Shown here one piece after another: positions 43,128-54,655 of a stretch of DNA of 64,000 bases (its first letter is position 1; each line of letters begins with the position of its first letter). Source of the DNA: Adiantum capillus-veneris (Eukaryota > Streptophyta > Polypodiopsida > Polypodiales > Pteridaceae); contig CM043945.1 of NCBI GenBank assembly GCA_014529385.2, positions 424,312-488,311 of the forward strand, in the 5' to 3' direction. The position numbers and the translations under genes are program-made. Under the pieces are notes generated by a model. It saw only the letters and a list, made by a program, of their open reading frames with translations. It searched no databases and was not told the DNA's origin.

Positions 43128-44633
43128 TTGAACCAAGAAAAAGCTCTTTTAAGCCCAGAAATCATGTCTAACCTAGATTCAAACGTAGCTTACACAAGCT
43201 TGGAGATCCCGACGATAGAGGAATATACTCCCACAATGGATCTTCCAAAATTGCAATTGATAAAGACCCATCTTGTTGAGAGAGTTTGGATGATTGGTCA
43301 TGAGAGTGAAGGACTATATAGATACATTGACGACAATGAGGTCAATCTTTATAGGTGCTCAGATCCATACCTAGAAGAGAAAACAGATTACAAGCTCTTA
43401 TATGTTTACACATATGAAGTCGACTGTCAATGGAGATCTATAGTTGTTGACAAGTATGGACGAGAATATAGAGTTGTAGAAAGCACAAATCCACAGAATG
43501 TACTAGAAAGAGGTGGATATTTGGTCAATGAAGGACCACCAATGCCTCCACCAAACACGAGAATTCCTATAGGAATTCCAGGAAGAGAGCCACCAGGATT
43601 CCCTTCAAGAGTGATAACGAGAGAAGGATTGGGAGAGTCTCTGGTTAGACTTGTAGACAATCAACGAGTTAGACCATCCCAAGTCCAGAAATGGGTAAAC
43701 AAAAAATACTCTGGAGATAAAGATCCGAGAGATTACATAGCGGCTTTTAGAAGAGTGATTAGAGCAGAGGAAGTTTTAGATTTTGCGACACAGTTTGCAG
43801 GATTTGGATTGACTCTAGAAGATGATGCAGCTACATGGTTCGACTCGATGGAAAAATGGGATTTTGAGACCCTAGACGAGCTTATTGAAGAATTCTCGCC
43901 AAAAGGCATTGCTCACAACACGGTCTCGCAAGTCCATAGATTCAAACAGAAAGAGAATGAATAAGTACGCAAAGCATTATTACGACTCAAGAGATATGTT
44001 AAGCTCTGTCCGAGAGCGGAATTACCTACGCAAGCACGACTGATGCTGATCTTTATCCAGGGAATGAGAGATGAGGGCCTTCAGAAGGACCTGCATATGA
44101 TAAGGAGGATGACGCTAAACGAGTTGATCAAAGAAGCTCTTTATCTAGTGGATAACTGTGAGGCATACAAAGAAAAGGACTGAAAGAGTCAAGGAGATGA
44201 CACATCCTCTCAGCACAATGTTTCACAGATAAGTGAGTCCATTGCCAAGCCAACGGCACCTATTGATCAAGAAAAGCTTATCGACGACTTGGTCAAGAGG
44301 TTGATTCCTCTTGTAAGGTCTGATTCGGGAGAGCCGAAGTGGTGTGAAATTGAGAGAAAATGGACGAACCATACGGAGGAAGAGTGCTATTATAGCATGG
44401 AAAATGCTAGGGAGAGGTATGTACAACCTATTCCAGAAGCACCTACTTCACGATACATTATGGGGAATGCGCCAAGACCAGTAGCAGTATTAAGGCCACA
44501 GCTTGTCTTAGGACAACAACCTCCACTGTCAGGTGCTAGAATGCCGGTAGACATAAGATACATGCCAATGATGAAAGCATCAAATAAACCAACGCCAGTA
44601 CCAGCTACAATGTGGTATAGCAACAAAATGTGA
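43128..44633 (+). pseudogene. gag: Gag N-terminal and core, element 3 (stops and frameshift)
   Basis: The frame opens before 43128 and carries the family blocks LYRCSDPYLEEKTDYKLLYVYTYE and the Retrotrans_gag core (KYSGDKDPRDYIAAFRRVI ... FGLTLEDDAATWF). In-frame stops at 43962 (TAA) and 44181 (TGA) interrupt it, but coding-quality sequence continues through both (LMLIFIQGMRD, EALYLVDNC, WCEIERKWTNH). Near 44625 a frameshift moves to the next ORF. I start it at the visible ATG, though the protein may begin differently. The copy is disabled as it stands. Confidence 0.8.
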
Positions 44634-46851
44634 GAGAAAAACAGGGAGTGGTGAGGCCGGTACAACCTCCACCTCCTGGGTTTGAGTCGAAAGAAAGAAG
44701 GTATGAAATGGACGAAAGGACATTGCGATTCATTGCAAATAGCGTCTTATCTAGGTCAAAGCTTGCTTATAGCCAAGAGGAAATGCTAAAAGAATCTCCT
44801 CAACCAGAGACAGATTGTCACAAAAGTCGTGACATCCACTTGGTCAAACAATGTCCTCATACGGAGATCACTGAAGTAAATGCCTATTGTCTTGAGTGTG
44901 GCATCACTCACTTGATCCCCGATTGCCCGAAAAAACCAAACCAAATCAGGAAAATCACGACAAATGTATCAGGGATTGATCAGCTCCCTAGTAGCTCAGA
45001 AAATGAAAATGTTGTACCAGTTCAAGTGGTTACGAGAGCACAAGCCCAAAAGAAAGCTGATGAGAATCCAGAGACAAAGAACACAGAAAGTGACACGAGT
45101 CCAAAGACAGATGATGGACCAAAGACAGACGCACCTAGTCAAAAAACCAAGAGCAAACAAAATAGTTGGAAAGCTAGAAAGACTAGGATGAAAGCACGCA
45201 GGGAACAAGAGCAAAAATCCCTAGCTGAGAAGCTTACTGAAGCTGAGGAGAAGATAAAACAACATGAGGAAAAGGAGGCACCTTCTCTTACACAGATGGT
45301 TAAACCTCTAGAAGAACCATCCACAGATGAGAAACCGAGAAGTGCTTGTTCAGGAGGATCTGTGTTGGCAGAGAAGGTTAATGAGACATTAGATGCCCTC
45401 TTGAAAGCCTATGATGCGAGGCTCAAAAACAACCAAACCCAAGAACAAAGGTGGATGACATATCCCTATACGGAACTAGAAAAGCAAAGGTTTGAAATGT
45501 GCCATAAAATGATTCAAACAGCACAAGCTTTACTAGAACCACCAGGTGCAAAACCTGAGGATGTGATCCGCGTCATGTCAACACAAGTAATCCCACCAAA
45601 CCAGGAACTAAAAGAGCCAGATACTAGTCATGAGCATAGACCAAACCTCAAAGAACCAGCATTAGAACCAAGGATAGTACTGAATACCACAGATAACTCT
45701 TCCGAAGGATTTCACCAAGCTATACCTGAGGATTGTAAAGAGATGGATGGTCTTGATGAATTGTGGAAACAAGTTAGAGAGGCCAATGAAGCCGATGACC
45801 TAAGAAGACGAGTATACAAGACTGGTGATGAACGAGGAGTGTTTCTACCACCAATAGAGGAATTTGAGACTGGATCTCAAATGAATCTAGATGTGCAATC
45901 GTGTTGGGGCAACAAAGGATCTTTACAATATAAGGATAGTCAACCCCATTCGCTAAGAACACTACCGTCCTACATGGGAGAGTACAAAACCAAGTCAGAT
46001 GTGGTTGCAGTCCCATCTGAGAGACTGTCTCCCAACAAGGCCATCGATTCAAAGGGGCTAGTAGATATTCTATCTACCCCAGTCACCTGTACAATAATGT
46101 TAGCTGAGTTGCTCAGAATAAGACCAAACATGTGGGCTAATGTGGGTAAATGTCTAGAGAAATTTGGTGTAAAAACCCCAATGACTCAAATCGAGGAAGG
46201 CATCAAAGAGCTTGAAATGCCTCAACTAAATACTAGGCCAGTTCCATTAAACAAGGTAGGCGAGTATTACGAGGGAGAAGATGGAAACACCACCCTTCCT
46301 GTGGAATTCAATGGTGTAAAAACCATGGCAATCCTTGACAGTGGAGCTGGTGTGGCCATTGCAACCAAAAAGGTTTGGAAAAAATGGGGAAAACCTGCCT
46401 TGATATCCACACGAATGACCCTGCAACTTGTAGACGGGCACAAGGAAAAGCCCATAGGACTGCTAGAAAAAGTACTTGTTACTTCTTGTGGCATTGAATA
46501 TGAACACACTTTTGTTGTTGTTGACTTTGGACGAAGAACAACTATGAAATCATTCTGGGAAGACCATTCATGCGACCATTGAAAATGGTCCAAGATTGGG
46601 GTTATGACCATATATACCTGAGACATATGGAAACCATAACAAAGGTAAACTTGAGGGACCATAGCTACAGGGATGTGACGAGAACAAAGGTTGAGGAGTT
46701 TGATTCCGCCACAGTTGCAGGATCAGAACTGCCAGCTTGGTTAGGTAAGCCTAAAGAACTGTGGATGTGTGGAGCTTCACAATGTGGTAGCTTGAAACGT
46801 GAGGAATGTATCCTAGAACGGGTTATAGAGGATATGGACTATATCCCATAA
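44630..46851 (+). pseudogene. gag-pro: Gag C-terminus and retropepsin, element 3 (frameshifted)
   Basis: The first zinc knuckle has lost its second Cys (CHKSRDIHLVKQC, about 44817); the second is intact (CLECGITHLIPDC, about 44888). A Lys/Glu-rich coiled-coil-like segment follows (45160-45280). The retropepsin keeps AILDSGAGVAIATKK (about 46330), and the frame breaks near 46535, after which IILGRPFM continues in the next frame (from 46548). The conserved post-protease Cys segment LWMCGASQCGS is at 46760. TAA at 46849 interrupts the frame, which then continues. Confidence 0.85.
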
Positions 46852-48057
46852 CCATTTCCTGAAGAAGAGTTAGAGCCTTTTGGATGGGAACACATCTTCG
46901 CTACTCTGGACGTGTGCGCCGTGGAGGATGCTCCCACAACAAAGTTTTGTGATGAAAATGGCTATGATGTCGTTCCTTATTTTGCAGTGAGTGTAATCCA
47001 GGAAAATGAAGAGAACCAGACATCAACAAGCTCTCGAAATAAGGATCAAACAAAGAAATGTGGAGAATCAAAAGATGAAGAAGACGACGAGTTCTATGAC
47101 TCTGTAGAACACTTCGAGCTTCAAGAAGATCAACGGCCCAGGAATCAATGTTATCACTACACGAATAAAGTGCATCAAAAGTGGATTCCAAAGTCCTCGG
47201 TGAAGACATAGCCACCACAAGCATCCTCATACAGGGCTCCTAATAAGGATGCAAAGACTCAACTAGGAGGAATACGACCAGAGCAACAAGCTAACAATGC
47301 TCTAATCAATGGGCAAGAAAAGTCCTCCAAGAAACTACCACCCACGAGCAAACAGACAGTAATTTTCCACTACCAGCCAAAAAATCAAGGGAAAGTACAA
47401 GAAGTCAACCTTGCTGAGGATAGTAGCGATAGTGATGAATCTTACGACATCCCCTATCATCAACTCAGACCATCACTATCACCAACCCCTTCAACAAAAA
47501 CCATGACAGGTCAAAAGAACAGGACAACAAGTCAAAGCCAAAAAGCTCGACAAATCTGGATACCAAAAAGCCAGATCGGCCAAAAACAGATATGGATCAA
47601 GAAGACAAAGATCTCTAATGACAAATCATAAGATCCAACACCAAAACAAAAACAAGGAAAGCGTGCACGAGCGGGTAAGAATATCACAAAGTCGCAAGCT
47701 TTCACAACTCAGGTTTGGGCTCCAAAGAAGCTGATTCAAGCACAAAAAAGTCAGGAATTCATTTGGATTCCAAAACAACCACAGTATCAACTTTCAAAGC
47801 CTAAATACCGTCCCCAACCCAACGTACAAGGGCTGAAGCAAAGACCACAGGTGACTCACACAACAAAAAGGTGGATCCCAAAGAAATCCCTTCAAACACA
47901 AACGAAGCACGGGCAAGTATGGGTTCCCAAACAAGAGCCAACAACAAAACAGCCAATAATCGCAAAGAAATGGGTCCCAAAGAAGAACAACAAAACTGCT
48001 GTCAGTGCATCGCCGCTTGAATTCTTACAATTCTTCCTACGATTACAGTACAGTTAG
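46852..48057 (+). pseudogene. Post-protease block fused directly to W-x-P-K repeats, element 3
   Basis: EHIFATLDVCAV...GYDVVPYF (46890-46985) equals the block that in element 1 precedes pol. It is followed, without any RT, RNase H or integrase, by W-x-P-K motifs: QKWIPK (47179), QIWIPK, QIWIKK, QVWAPKK, FIWIPK, RWIPKK, QVWVPK, KWVPKK (to about 47990). That is at least eight copies, more than in element 1. Stops at 47209 and 47629 interrupt the frame. The direct junction defines the pol deletion. Confidence 0.75.
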
Positions 48058-48314
48058 AAGAGAGCAAGTCGCTTCAATCAAGCAACGATACAGGAGCTTC
48101 AAAGACCATTACATTGCTTAGAATAGGAAGCCTCGCCAACAAATGCCAATAAGCAAATTGCTTATACCCACATCTTGCACAACATAAATCTTTTCCATGC
48201 ATTGACTGTGTATGCATAATAGGGCTACATTACAAGGCCTGCATAGGCACAACTTTTTGCCCAAGCACAACACATACCCTTTGCGATACCCTGTCGTAAA
48301 GGATGACTACAAAT

Positions 48315-48328
48315 AGGAAGGGGAGAGG
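48315..48328 (+). other. Internal polypurine tract, element 3
   Basis: AGGAAGGGGAGAGG, preceded by ACCCTGTCGTAAAGGATGACTAC. Equivalent in position to 18801-18814 (element 1) and 57072-57087 (element 2). Confidence 0.5.
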
Positions 48329-49708
48329 CATTCTGAATGCGGACCTAACATTATGACTATTAGAGGGCAATGTTTTGTGAGATGCATTGAATTTTTGCTT
48401 TTTATTGTGATAATTTTTTGACGAAATTTAGAGTATATGCCCTCATAGTAGTGTTACAGAGGAGTATGGGAACAAAATCCATATATGAGCCCCTAGGGAT
48501 ATGTGTATAGTGTACATAGCATTTAGATTTCTATTTGAATGGTTTTTCTTTTGTTGAGTTGTTTTAAGATTTTCTTTGTTTATTGTTAAGAAAAAATAAA
48601 AAAATCCATAATCCACATGAAGAAAAGACTGGCGAGAGGCCTGAGCACTACAAAGAGAAGAAGGTACAGGAAAACGATGAAACTTCACGAAGTATGTCTC
48701 AGCAGCCACTACAACAGCCGAAGAACTTGTCACAAAGCAGTGTCAACATGCAACCCACAAGTCATACAAGTCTGAGTCGAGTCGCTAAGCCACAAAATGA
48801 GTGGGGTGTTAGTCCCAAAGCTTCAAGTAATATTCTCTGTGGTCTAAGCGTCTTAGCCATTCTAGGTACTGCTCAACCTGGAAGAGTTGAGCATATTTAC
48901 GTTGTGTCGCTCATGCTGGTATAGGTGAGCAAAAGAGTCGAAGTCTAAGTACTTAAGTCTGGTGAAGTGAAGGAGAAGGTCCAAAAGACACTCACGTACT
49001 GAGCACAGTGAGATACGAGTGGAGAAACTTCTACATCGAAAACCCTTCTTGGAAAGGTGGAAGCTATTGAGACATCTTTTGATGTCACATGTGCTACATT
49101 TATTCCTCGAAACACCCATCATCTCCTTCTTTCACATTGCATGCTTTTGTTGACAAATTTCTCATATGCATATAGAGTGTCCCATAATTGGCACTTGCAT
49201 CAGGCACTCTTTCCGTGTTTCACCCAATCACTCACCTTTCTTGAACATGTACTTCACGTTCAACTGCTCAACTCCAATAAGAGCGTATACCAAAGGCATT
49301 TTTTTCCCACCGGGTTTTTTCCCTTTGGTCATCCAGGTTTTAGACCCTAATCTAAAGACACCTATCACCATCCTCTTGTACATATTCCTTCTACATCAAC
49401 AATAAGGAAATGCTACTCAAATCAAATGACAAATGAATTGGAGCACCAATTTCAGATCATAGCATACTTCTCCTCAATGGCGAGTCGAAGAATGGCCTAC
49501 AATGACAAAGCTGCAGACAACACTAACAACATGATTGTACAAGAACAAAGAAGTCCCCAATGAAGAAGAGAAGACTTAAAAGTAATCAGAGGATCTCAAA
49601 AGATGAATGGTTATGATGATAGACGTCCGCTCTAATGGATCATAGTTCTTGTCGTGGTTCGACAAAGATACAAGCAGTGCAACAGATGAAGCCAAAACAA
49701 CAGAAAAG
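48329..49708 (+). other. Unidentified tail segment of element 3
   Basis: No palindromes and no tail ORF, unlike elements 1 and 2. Some short frames (48583-48924) are not recognisable. The region 48600-49700 has no counterpart elsewhere in the window, so it could also be captured host DNA. Confidence 0.5.
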
Positions 49709-49737
49709 TGTTGACCGCTGGGTCACCAACACAACAA

Positions 49738-50094
49738 AATCCTTACAAAGTTGTCATTGGCTCACAAGATCAGAAAGCCAATCACTCAATTCTACAGATT
49801 GTAGAAGTTGTTTCTGAGAATCACAAATACTCCGAATTGAAAGATTTGCTGGAGCAAATGATGGATGGAGCTTTCTCTATCCATGACGATAAGAGTCAAG
49901 TTAAACGACATTGGGTTCTTTTTGAATTTAGATCTGGCAATAGACCTATAATGACAGAAACAGATGTTGCAGCTCGGAGCGTGGATGTGAAAGACATAAA
50001 GTTCGTCATCAATTATGATTTTCCTGAATCATGTGAAGATTATGTACATCGGATTGGACGAACAAGACAACCTACTGCAAAGGCTATAGTCTAA
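49738..50094 (+). pseudogene. Captured DEAD-box RNA helicase fragment (RH20/RH30, DDX5-like)
   Basis: Reads NPYKVVIGSQDQKANHS, then SENHKYSELKDLLEQMMDG, SIHDDKSQ, FRSGNRPIMTETDVAAR, VKDIKFVINYDFPESCEDYV and HRIGRT. This is the linker and helicase C-terminal (RecA2) domain of p68-type DEAD-box proteins, which unwind RNA. Motif V (T-x-TDVAARG-x-D) has degraded to TETDVAARSVD, and motif VI lost its second Gly (HRIGRTRQ). About 28 residues holding motif IV are missing between MDG and SIHDDKSQ. Translation stops with TAA at 50092. The fragment has no introns, which suggests copying from mRNA. It starts right after a 30-bp copy of the element's own LTR end (49709-49738) and lies ~90 bp before the PPT. 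Confidence 0.9.
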
Positions 50095-50174
50095 ACTTTC
50101 TTTCCAACAACAAAGCGACAGCAAAGACCACATCGCCATCGACAATCAGGTCATGTCGGGGACGACATGAACGC

Positions 50175-50186
50175 GGAAGGGGGGAA
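50175..50186 (+). other. 3' polypurine tract, element 3
   Basis: GGAAGGGGGGAA next to the 3' LTR, preceded by GACGACATGAACGC as in element 1. Confidence 0.9.
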
Positions 50187-51141
50187 TGTTGACCGCTAGG
50201 TCAACAACACAACATAACTCAAGTTTCATACAAAAGTCTTATCTTTTGCGAGTTATGAAATGTTGCGGATTATGGCTATAAACGTCATTTGTAATGAGTA
50301 GTTATTCTAGTTTCAGAAGCTGGGGTGCAATGGCACTTCCAGATTGTAAATACAAAGCCATTTGACCCTTTCAACCCCATTTTTGGTTAAACCTAAGGTA
50401 GCCTTAGTATATAAGGTACCTAGGTCATTTTGTAAAGAGGACTTTTAATCATAATCAAACTTAGCGCTGCCGTCTACTGTGTGTGAGAGAGAAAGAGAGT
50501 GAGTGTGAGCTTCATTCTCCCACTACGCCCGGCTCGCTCAACACATTGGAGATCCGACTGCACCATTGCTGTAGGCTCAAGGAGAGCTACGCGACAACGC
50601 CAAGCATTCCACGCGAGACGAAGCGCACACGCCGGCGCATCTACGAGCTATTTGTGGCCATAAGTGTATCAAACGATGTCTGTTTCTGCGTGCTAGTAGT
50701 CTATAGAATCGTGGCGACATAAGCTACACATAGGTATTCATAAATTTTAGTTTCGGGCACTTTCAGAATTCTGCTTTGTCATCCTACGCGTTTTCCGCAG
50801 ATGGGTTTAGAGTGAGGGTTTTGAGTGTAGAAGCTTAGGGACAGGTGTATCCTAGTGAGGGGATGGTGTTCCTCAAGTTTCGTATGAATCTGGCATGATT
50901 AGGTGAGTTACCTTCCGCATGTGTGTATGTGGCTAGGTGGTGTAGTTGAGAGAAGTGAGGTTCTTGATTGTGGTTTAGTTGGCCTTCCAGAGTGTTGTAT
51001 GTGTAGGATGGTCTAAGCTTGACAAGCTTAAGAGATTTCCTACGTGTGCCTATCGTGTCATCTGTGTCCTCGATTGACATTATGTTGATCTAGGTAGTGT
51101 TTGCACGCACTTCATGGGTGTGTGAGACTTCCCGTCCAACA
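50187..51141 (+). repeat. 3' LTR of element 3
   Basis: 955-bp copy of 39826-40781, with TATA box at 50407-50415 and palindrome half-site at 50782-50791. Followed by the target duplicate GCCAT (51142-51146) and then element 2 pol. Confidence 0.95.
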
Positions 51142-51146
51142 GCCAT

Positions 51147-52015
51147 TGACCTTACAAAAGAAGAAGAGCACCTATCGACAGCAACACTCGGACAATATAG
51201 AGATGTGTTTGCATGGTCGTACAAGGATATTAAGGGAATAGATCCAAAAATTTGTCAGCACACGATACCCTTTAAGAGTGATGCCAAACCTTGTAGACAA
51301 CATCCCTATACATACAATGAGATTGTGCCAAAAGTATTAAGGAAACGATAGACAAACTCAAGGACGTGGAGTTTCTCTATGAGATTGAACACACTGACTA
51401 CGTGTCTTCGATTGTGGTAGTGCCCAAGAAAAACAAAAAATTACAGGTCTGTGTGAATTTCAAACAGGTAAATGCTGCTACCATTAGAGACAACTATCCC
51501 CTACCGATAGTAGATCATGTGATTGAGAGAGTTGTAAGGAAAGAATCTTGTAGTTTCTTGGATGGATTCTCACGCTACAACCATTTAGCCTTAAAATCAC
51601 AAGATTAACATAAGACAGCCTTTGCAACTAGAATGGGGCATATTTGCATGTAGGGTGATGCCTTTTGGCTTGACCAATGCACTTGCCACCTTTCAAAGAC
51701 TAATGAGTCATGCATTCAAGGAGTATCTCAAACAATTTTTGAAATATACATAAATGATTTGTCGTGCATTCTCAATTGAGAAAGGAGCACATAAAACACT
51801 TGAAGAGAATATTTGAGAGGTGCAAATCTTACCGTATTTGCTTAAATCCTGAGAAATGTGTCTTCATGGTAAGTCAAGGTAAAATCTTGGGACACATTGT
51901 GTCCAAAATTGGAATTTCCATTGATGAAGATAGAATACAGGTTATTGTTGCACTTCCAAGACCAACCAAAAGTAAAGGAAGTAAAAACCTTTATGGGCCA
52001 TAACGGATATATGAG
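51147..52015 (+). pseudogene. pol: Reverse transcriptase of element 2 (dead)
   Basis: Continues the frame broken at 39825: YRDVFAWSYKDIKG, SSIVVVPKKN, ATIRDNYPLPI, FLDGFSRYN, VMPFGLTNA, GKILGHIVS, FMGHNGYM. The catalytic YxDD reads YIND (about 51747-51758), so the first Asp is lost. Stops at 51349 and 51606 and several frameshifts. Homology ends at about 52015, where an unrelated insertion begins. Confidence 0.9.
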
Positions 52016-54655
52016 TCCTACAAAACGGCGAGCAAGTTTCTTTGAGCGGCAAAAAATGAGCGAGTCCCTAAATAAAGTTTTTTGTTAATTAGAGAGACTT
52101 TTTAAAGTGATAAGGAAAAGAGATGGTCATATAGTATAACAAAAACATAATGAAAGAGACATTTAAAACCACATTTACATACCAAAAGAGCCTGGGTTAG
52201 AGAATGATTATTTCTTTACTATCCCATGGACACATCATAAGGCTATGTTCAAGGGTGTTCCTCTATGTCGCTTGCTTTGATTGTCAAAGCAAGTTTGTGC
52301 TGGTTGTCAGGCCTACCAGTTGTTGGGCTCCCTCAAAAACTATGGTCTTCCATCCTGCATTTGTGCAAGAAATGAAAACCTAGAGCTTCAAGCAGACCTT
52401 TCCATGCACCTGTGTCCAGCCTTTGTGAACTTGATGCCTTTATCTAAACTTAGCCTAAGCACCGCTATATTTCATCTTTGTTTTTCAAGATCATAGCCTA
52501 CTTTTCAACATTTAACTCATAAATAACAAGCCACAAATATGTCATTCTCCTGCATAGTGTTCGGTAGAAAATCAAAGTTCAATGTAGTTTTAACCAATGC
52601 AAATGATGAGTTCTATTTCATAGGGCTGCAATGGCCGTTGCTCCATTTTGGGTTGCTGCTATGATTACAACCCCAAGTTGTATTATAGTCACTTTGATTT
52701 AATGTGGATGATCAGTGCTGATTTACAGCCGCATTATCATTTTCTACAATTTATCTCATTATTTTGGGCATTTCAAGTAATTGTGCTTTTGTAAATACTT
52801 TATGTAGAGCCATGTGTAGCCCAGCAAAGCAGGCCCTTTCATGCCTCACTTAAACAACACAATCTTTCTACTCCTCCCCATCGATTCTGTGTTGTAAGCC
52901 AACAAAAAGGATAGCACTCATGTTCTCAATGATCCATCAAGCTTGGTGGATAGATTCCTCTTTGAATGTGTATAAGGCTAAATAGCTCGTTTGCTATGAG
53001 AAAACCAACCAACATATCTAAGTCTCCCCATCAATTAGCTACTTCTATCAAACTCGATTGCTACAAGCATTGGAAATCTACGACTACATCATTGGAACCT
53101 TTTTGTATGTATTGTTGCCCTTACCAACCCTTATCATCGTTGTCGATCACATCTCCCCTTGCCCTGCACATATATAACCGATAAAATAGTCATGCCCTCT
53201 ACAACTGAGGTAGCACTCATCTTGGCCCTCTACAAAAGAAACTTCACCCCACTGAGACCCCACTGCCATTTGATATGGATGTGTGCCATCTAGGCCTTTA
53301 AATCAGAGCAACTATAATACCACTTGGCATTGTTATCAATCACAGCAAGTCAAATGGAGCGACGCCCTTTGCATTGCCTACTAGAACTAGTCCACGCGAC
53401 TAGTTTGGAGTAGTTTCAAGTGTAGTGATTTGATTTAATAAAAAGTACAAACAACCTCATTTGTATTTTAAAGAGGATAACTTATTTCTAGCAGACAATG
53501 CTAGAACCAATCCGTGCCGGCGTGGAGTAGTTTTGACAACTTACACTAGAAAGGCAACAAAAAAACTTGGTAGCTGGAGGGCTACAATAGTCGCAAAATT
53601 TGTAGGCTAGAGTGGCAGGAGAACCAACATATGATTTGACTCTGTTGACTAATAAATCTGGTTAGAGAGCATGGCTTGCAGGGTGTAGGCAACACAAAGC
53701 CATGGTGGAGCTCCACAAAGCTGAGTGTCATCAAGCATAGTTGAGCAAGCACATTCAAGCATTCTCATGCGTGCAATCACACACATGCACATGCAGGCCC
53801 ATACTTGGTCAATGGTGGAAACATTTTTTTTATCACAATTTAAATAATTTGACGTTCATGGTGTACATGCTACAAATATCAATATAAAGAATGATCATGT
53901 GGAGAACGCACTGGGGCATGACTATGTCTCACTATGAATGCTTGCTCAAGTTCACTAAAAGTTGACAAGTTTATCATTGTCCACTTTGACTCCTCCTCCT
54001 AATACCACCACATGAGTGTAATGCTCCCTTTATCTATTTTTACATCCGAGCACAAGCAACATATTTTTCTGTGATCCAAGTCTCTGAGACACCTCTTTTG
54101 CTGATGTGGCCAATCCCCAAGTTCGACACCTGGCATCACCGTGGGCTTTGCAAGGCTATGGTCCAAGGCTATGGTCCGACGTATCCCTAATGTGGCATTT
54201 AATGTTAGGGTGTTCTGCCACACTGGTGACCTGCTCTTGCATGGAGTTCTTGCTTGTGGCGTTTTATAGCTTGCCACCAGTGTCATTTATGTTGGACATT
54301 TGGGTGACAAGTCCATGAACATGTCATGCATCGCTCATTCACCTGGACTTCCACAAATCAAGGCTCACCTCCTCACATGTTGTCATGTTACTAGGTATGA
54401 CTTTCCAACACCAATAAAAAGGACATGCATTAGCGTGGACTTCCACAGTCTTATAGGTTGAACCTAGTTTTGAGAGGTGCCGAGTTTAGCACGGTTGAAC
54501 TATGATCGATCGAGCTAAATGGGGTTGTGCTACGATGGGCCAAGCTGGGCCTTTGTTGAGTTGAGAGGTATTAGAGAAGACCTAGTGAGCTAGGTGAGAT
54601 GAAGACAAGAAAAGCAAGATGAGAGAGAGGGTGGTGGAATCCAAAATGACATAAG
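52016..54655. other. Unidentified ~2.6-kb insertion in element 2 RNase H
   Basis: RT homology stops at FMGHNGYM and RNase H resumes at 54656 (GLGLIYAIKKF), so about 2.6 kb not in element 1 replaces roughly 300 bp of coding DNA. I see no LTRs, clear terminal inverted repeats, target duplication or protein. AT-rich, with some CA/TG-rich stretches near 53760-53800. It may be a decayed non-coding transposon. Confidence 0.6.

Larger units (their letters stand above)
39826..51141 (+). mobile_element. Element 3: 11.3-kb non-autonomous LTR retrotransposon nested in element 2
   Basis: LTRs 39826-40781 and 50187-51141; TG...CA ends; perfect 5-bp target duplication GCCAT (39821-39825, 51142-51146). PBS and PPT are present. 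The interior keeps a degraded gag-protease and the W-x-P-K region but has no RT, RNase H or integrase at all, so it must have moved with proteins from another member of the family. A captured DEAD-box helicase fragment lies before the PPT. LTRs differ by roughly 3 percent by eye, mostly transitions, so it is older than element 1 and younger than element 2. Confidence 0.95.

Noticed and set aside
48583-49405. ORFs in the element 3 tail (48583-48924, 49057-49405)
   Set aside because: Low-complexity or AT-rich, no homologue in elements 1 or 2, no recognisable motif.
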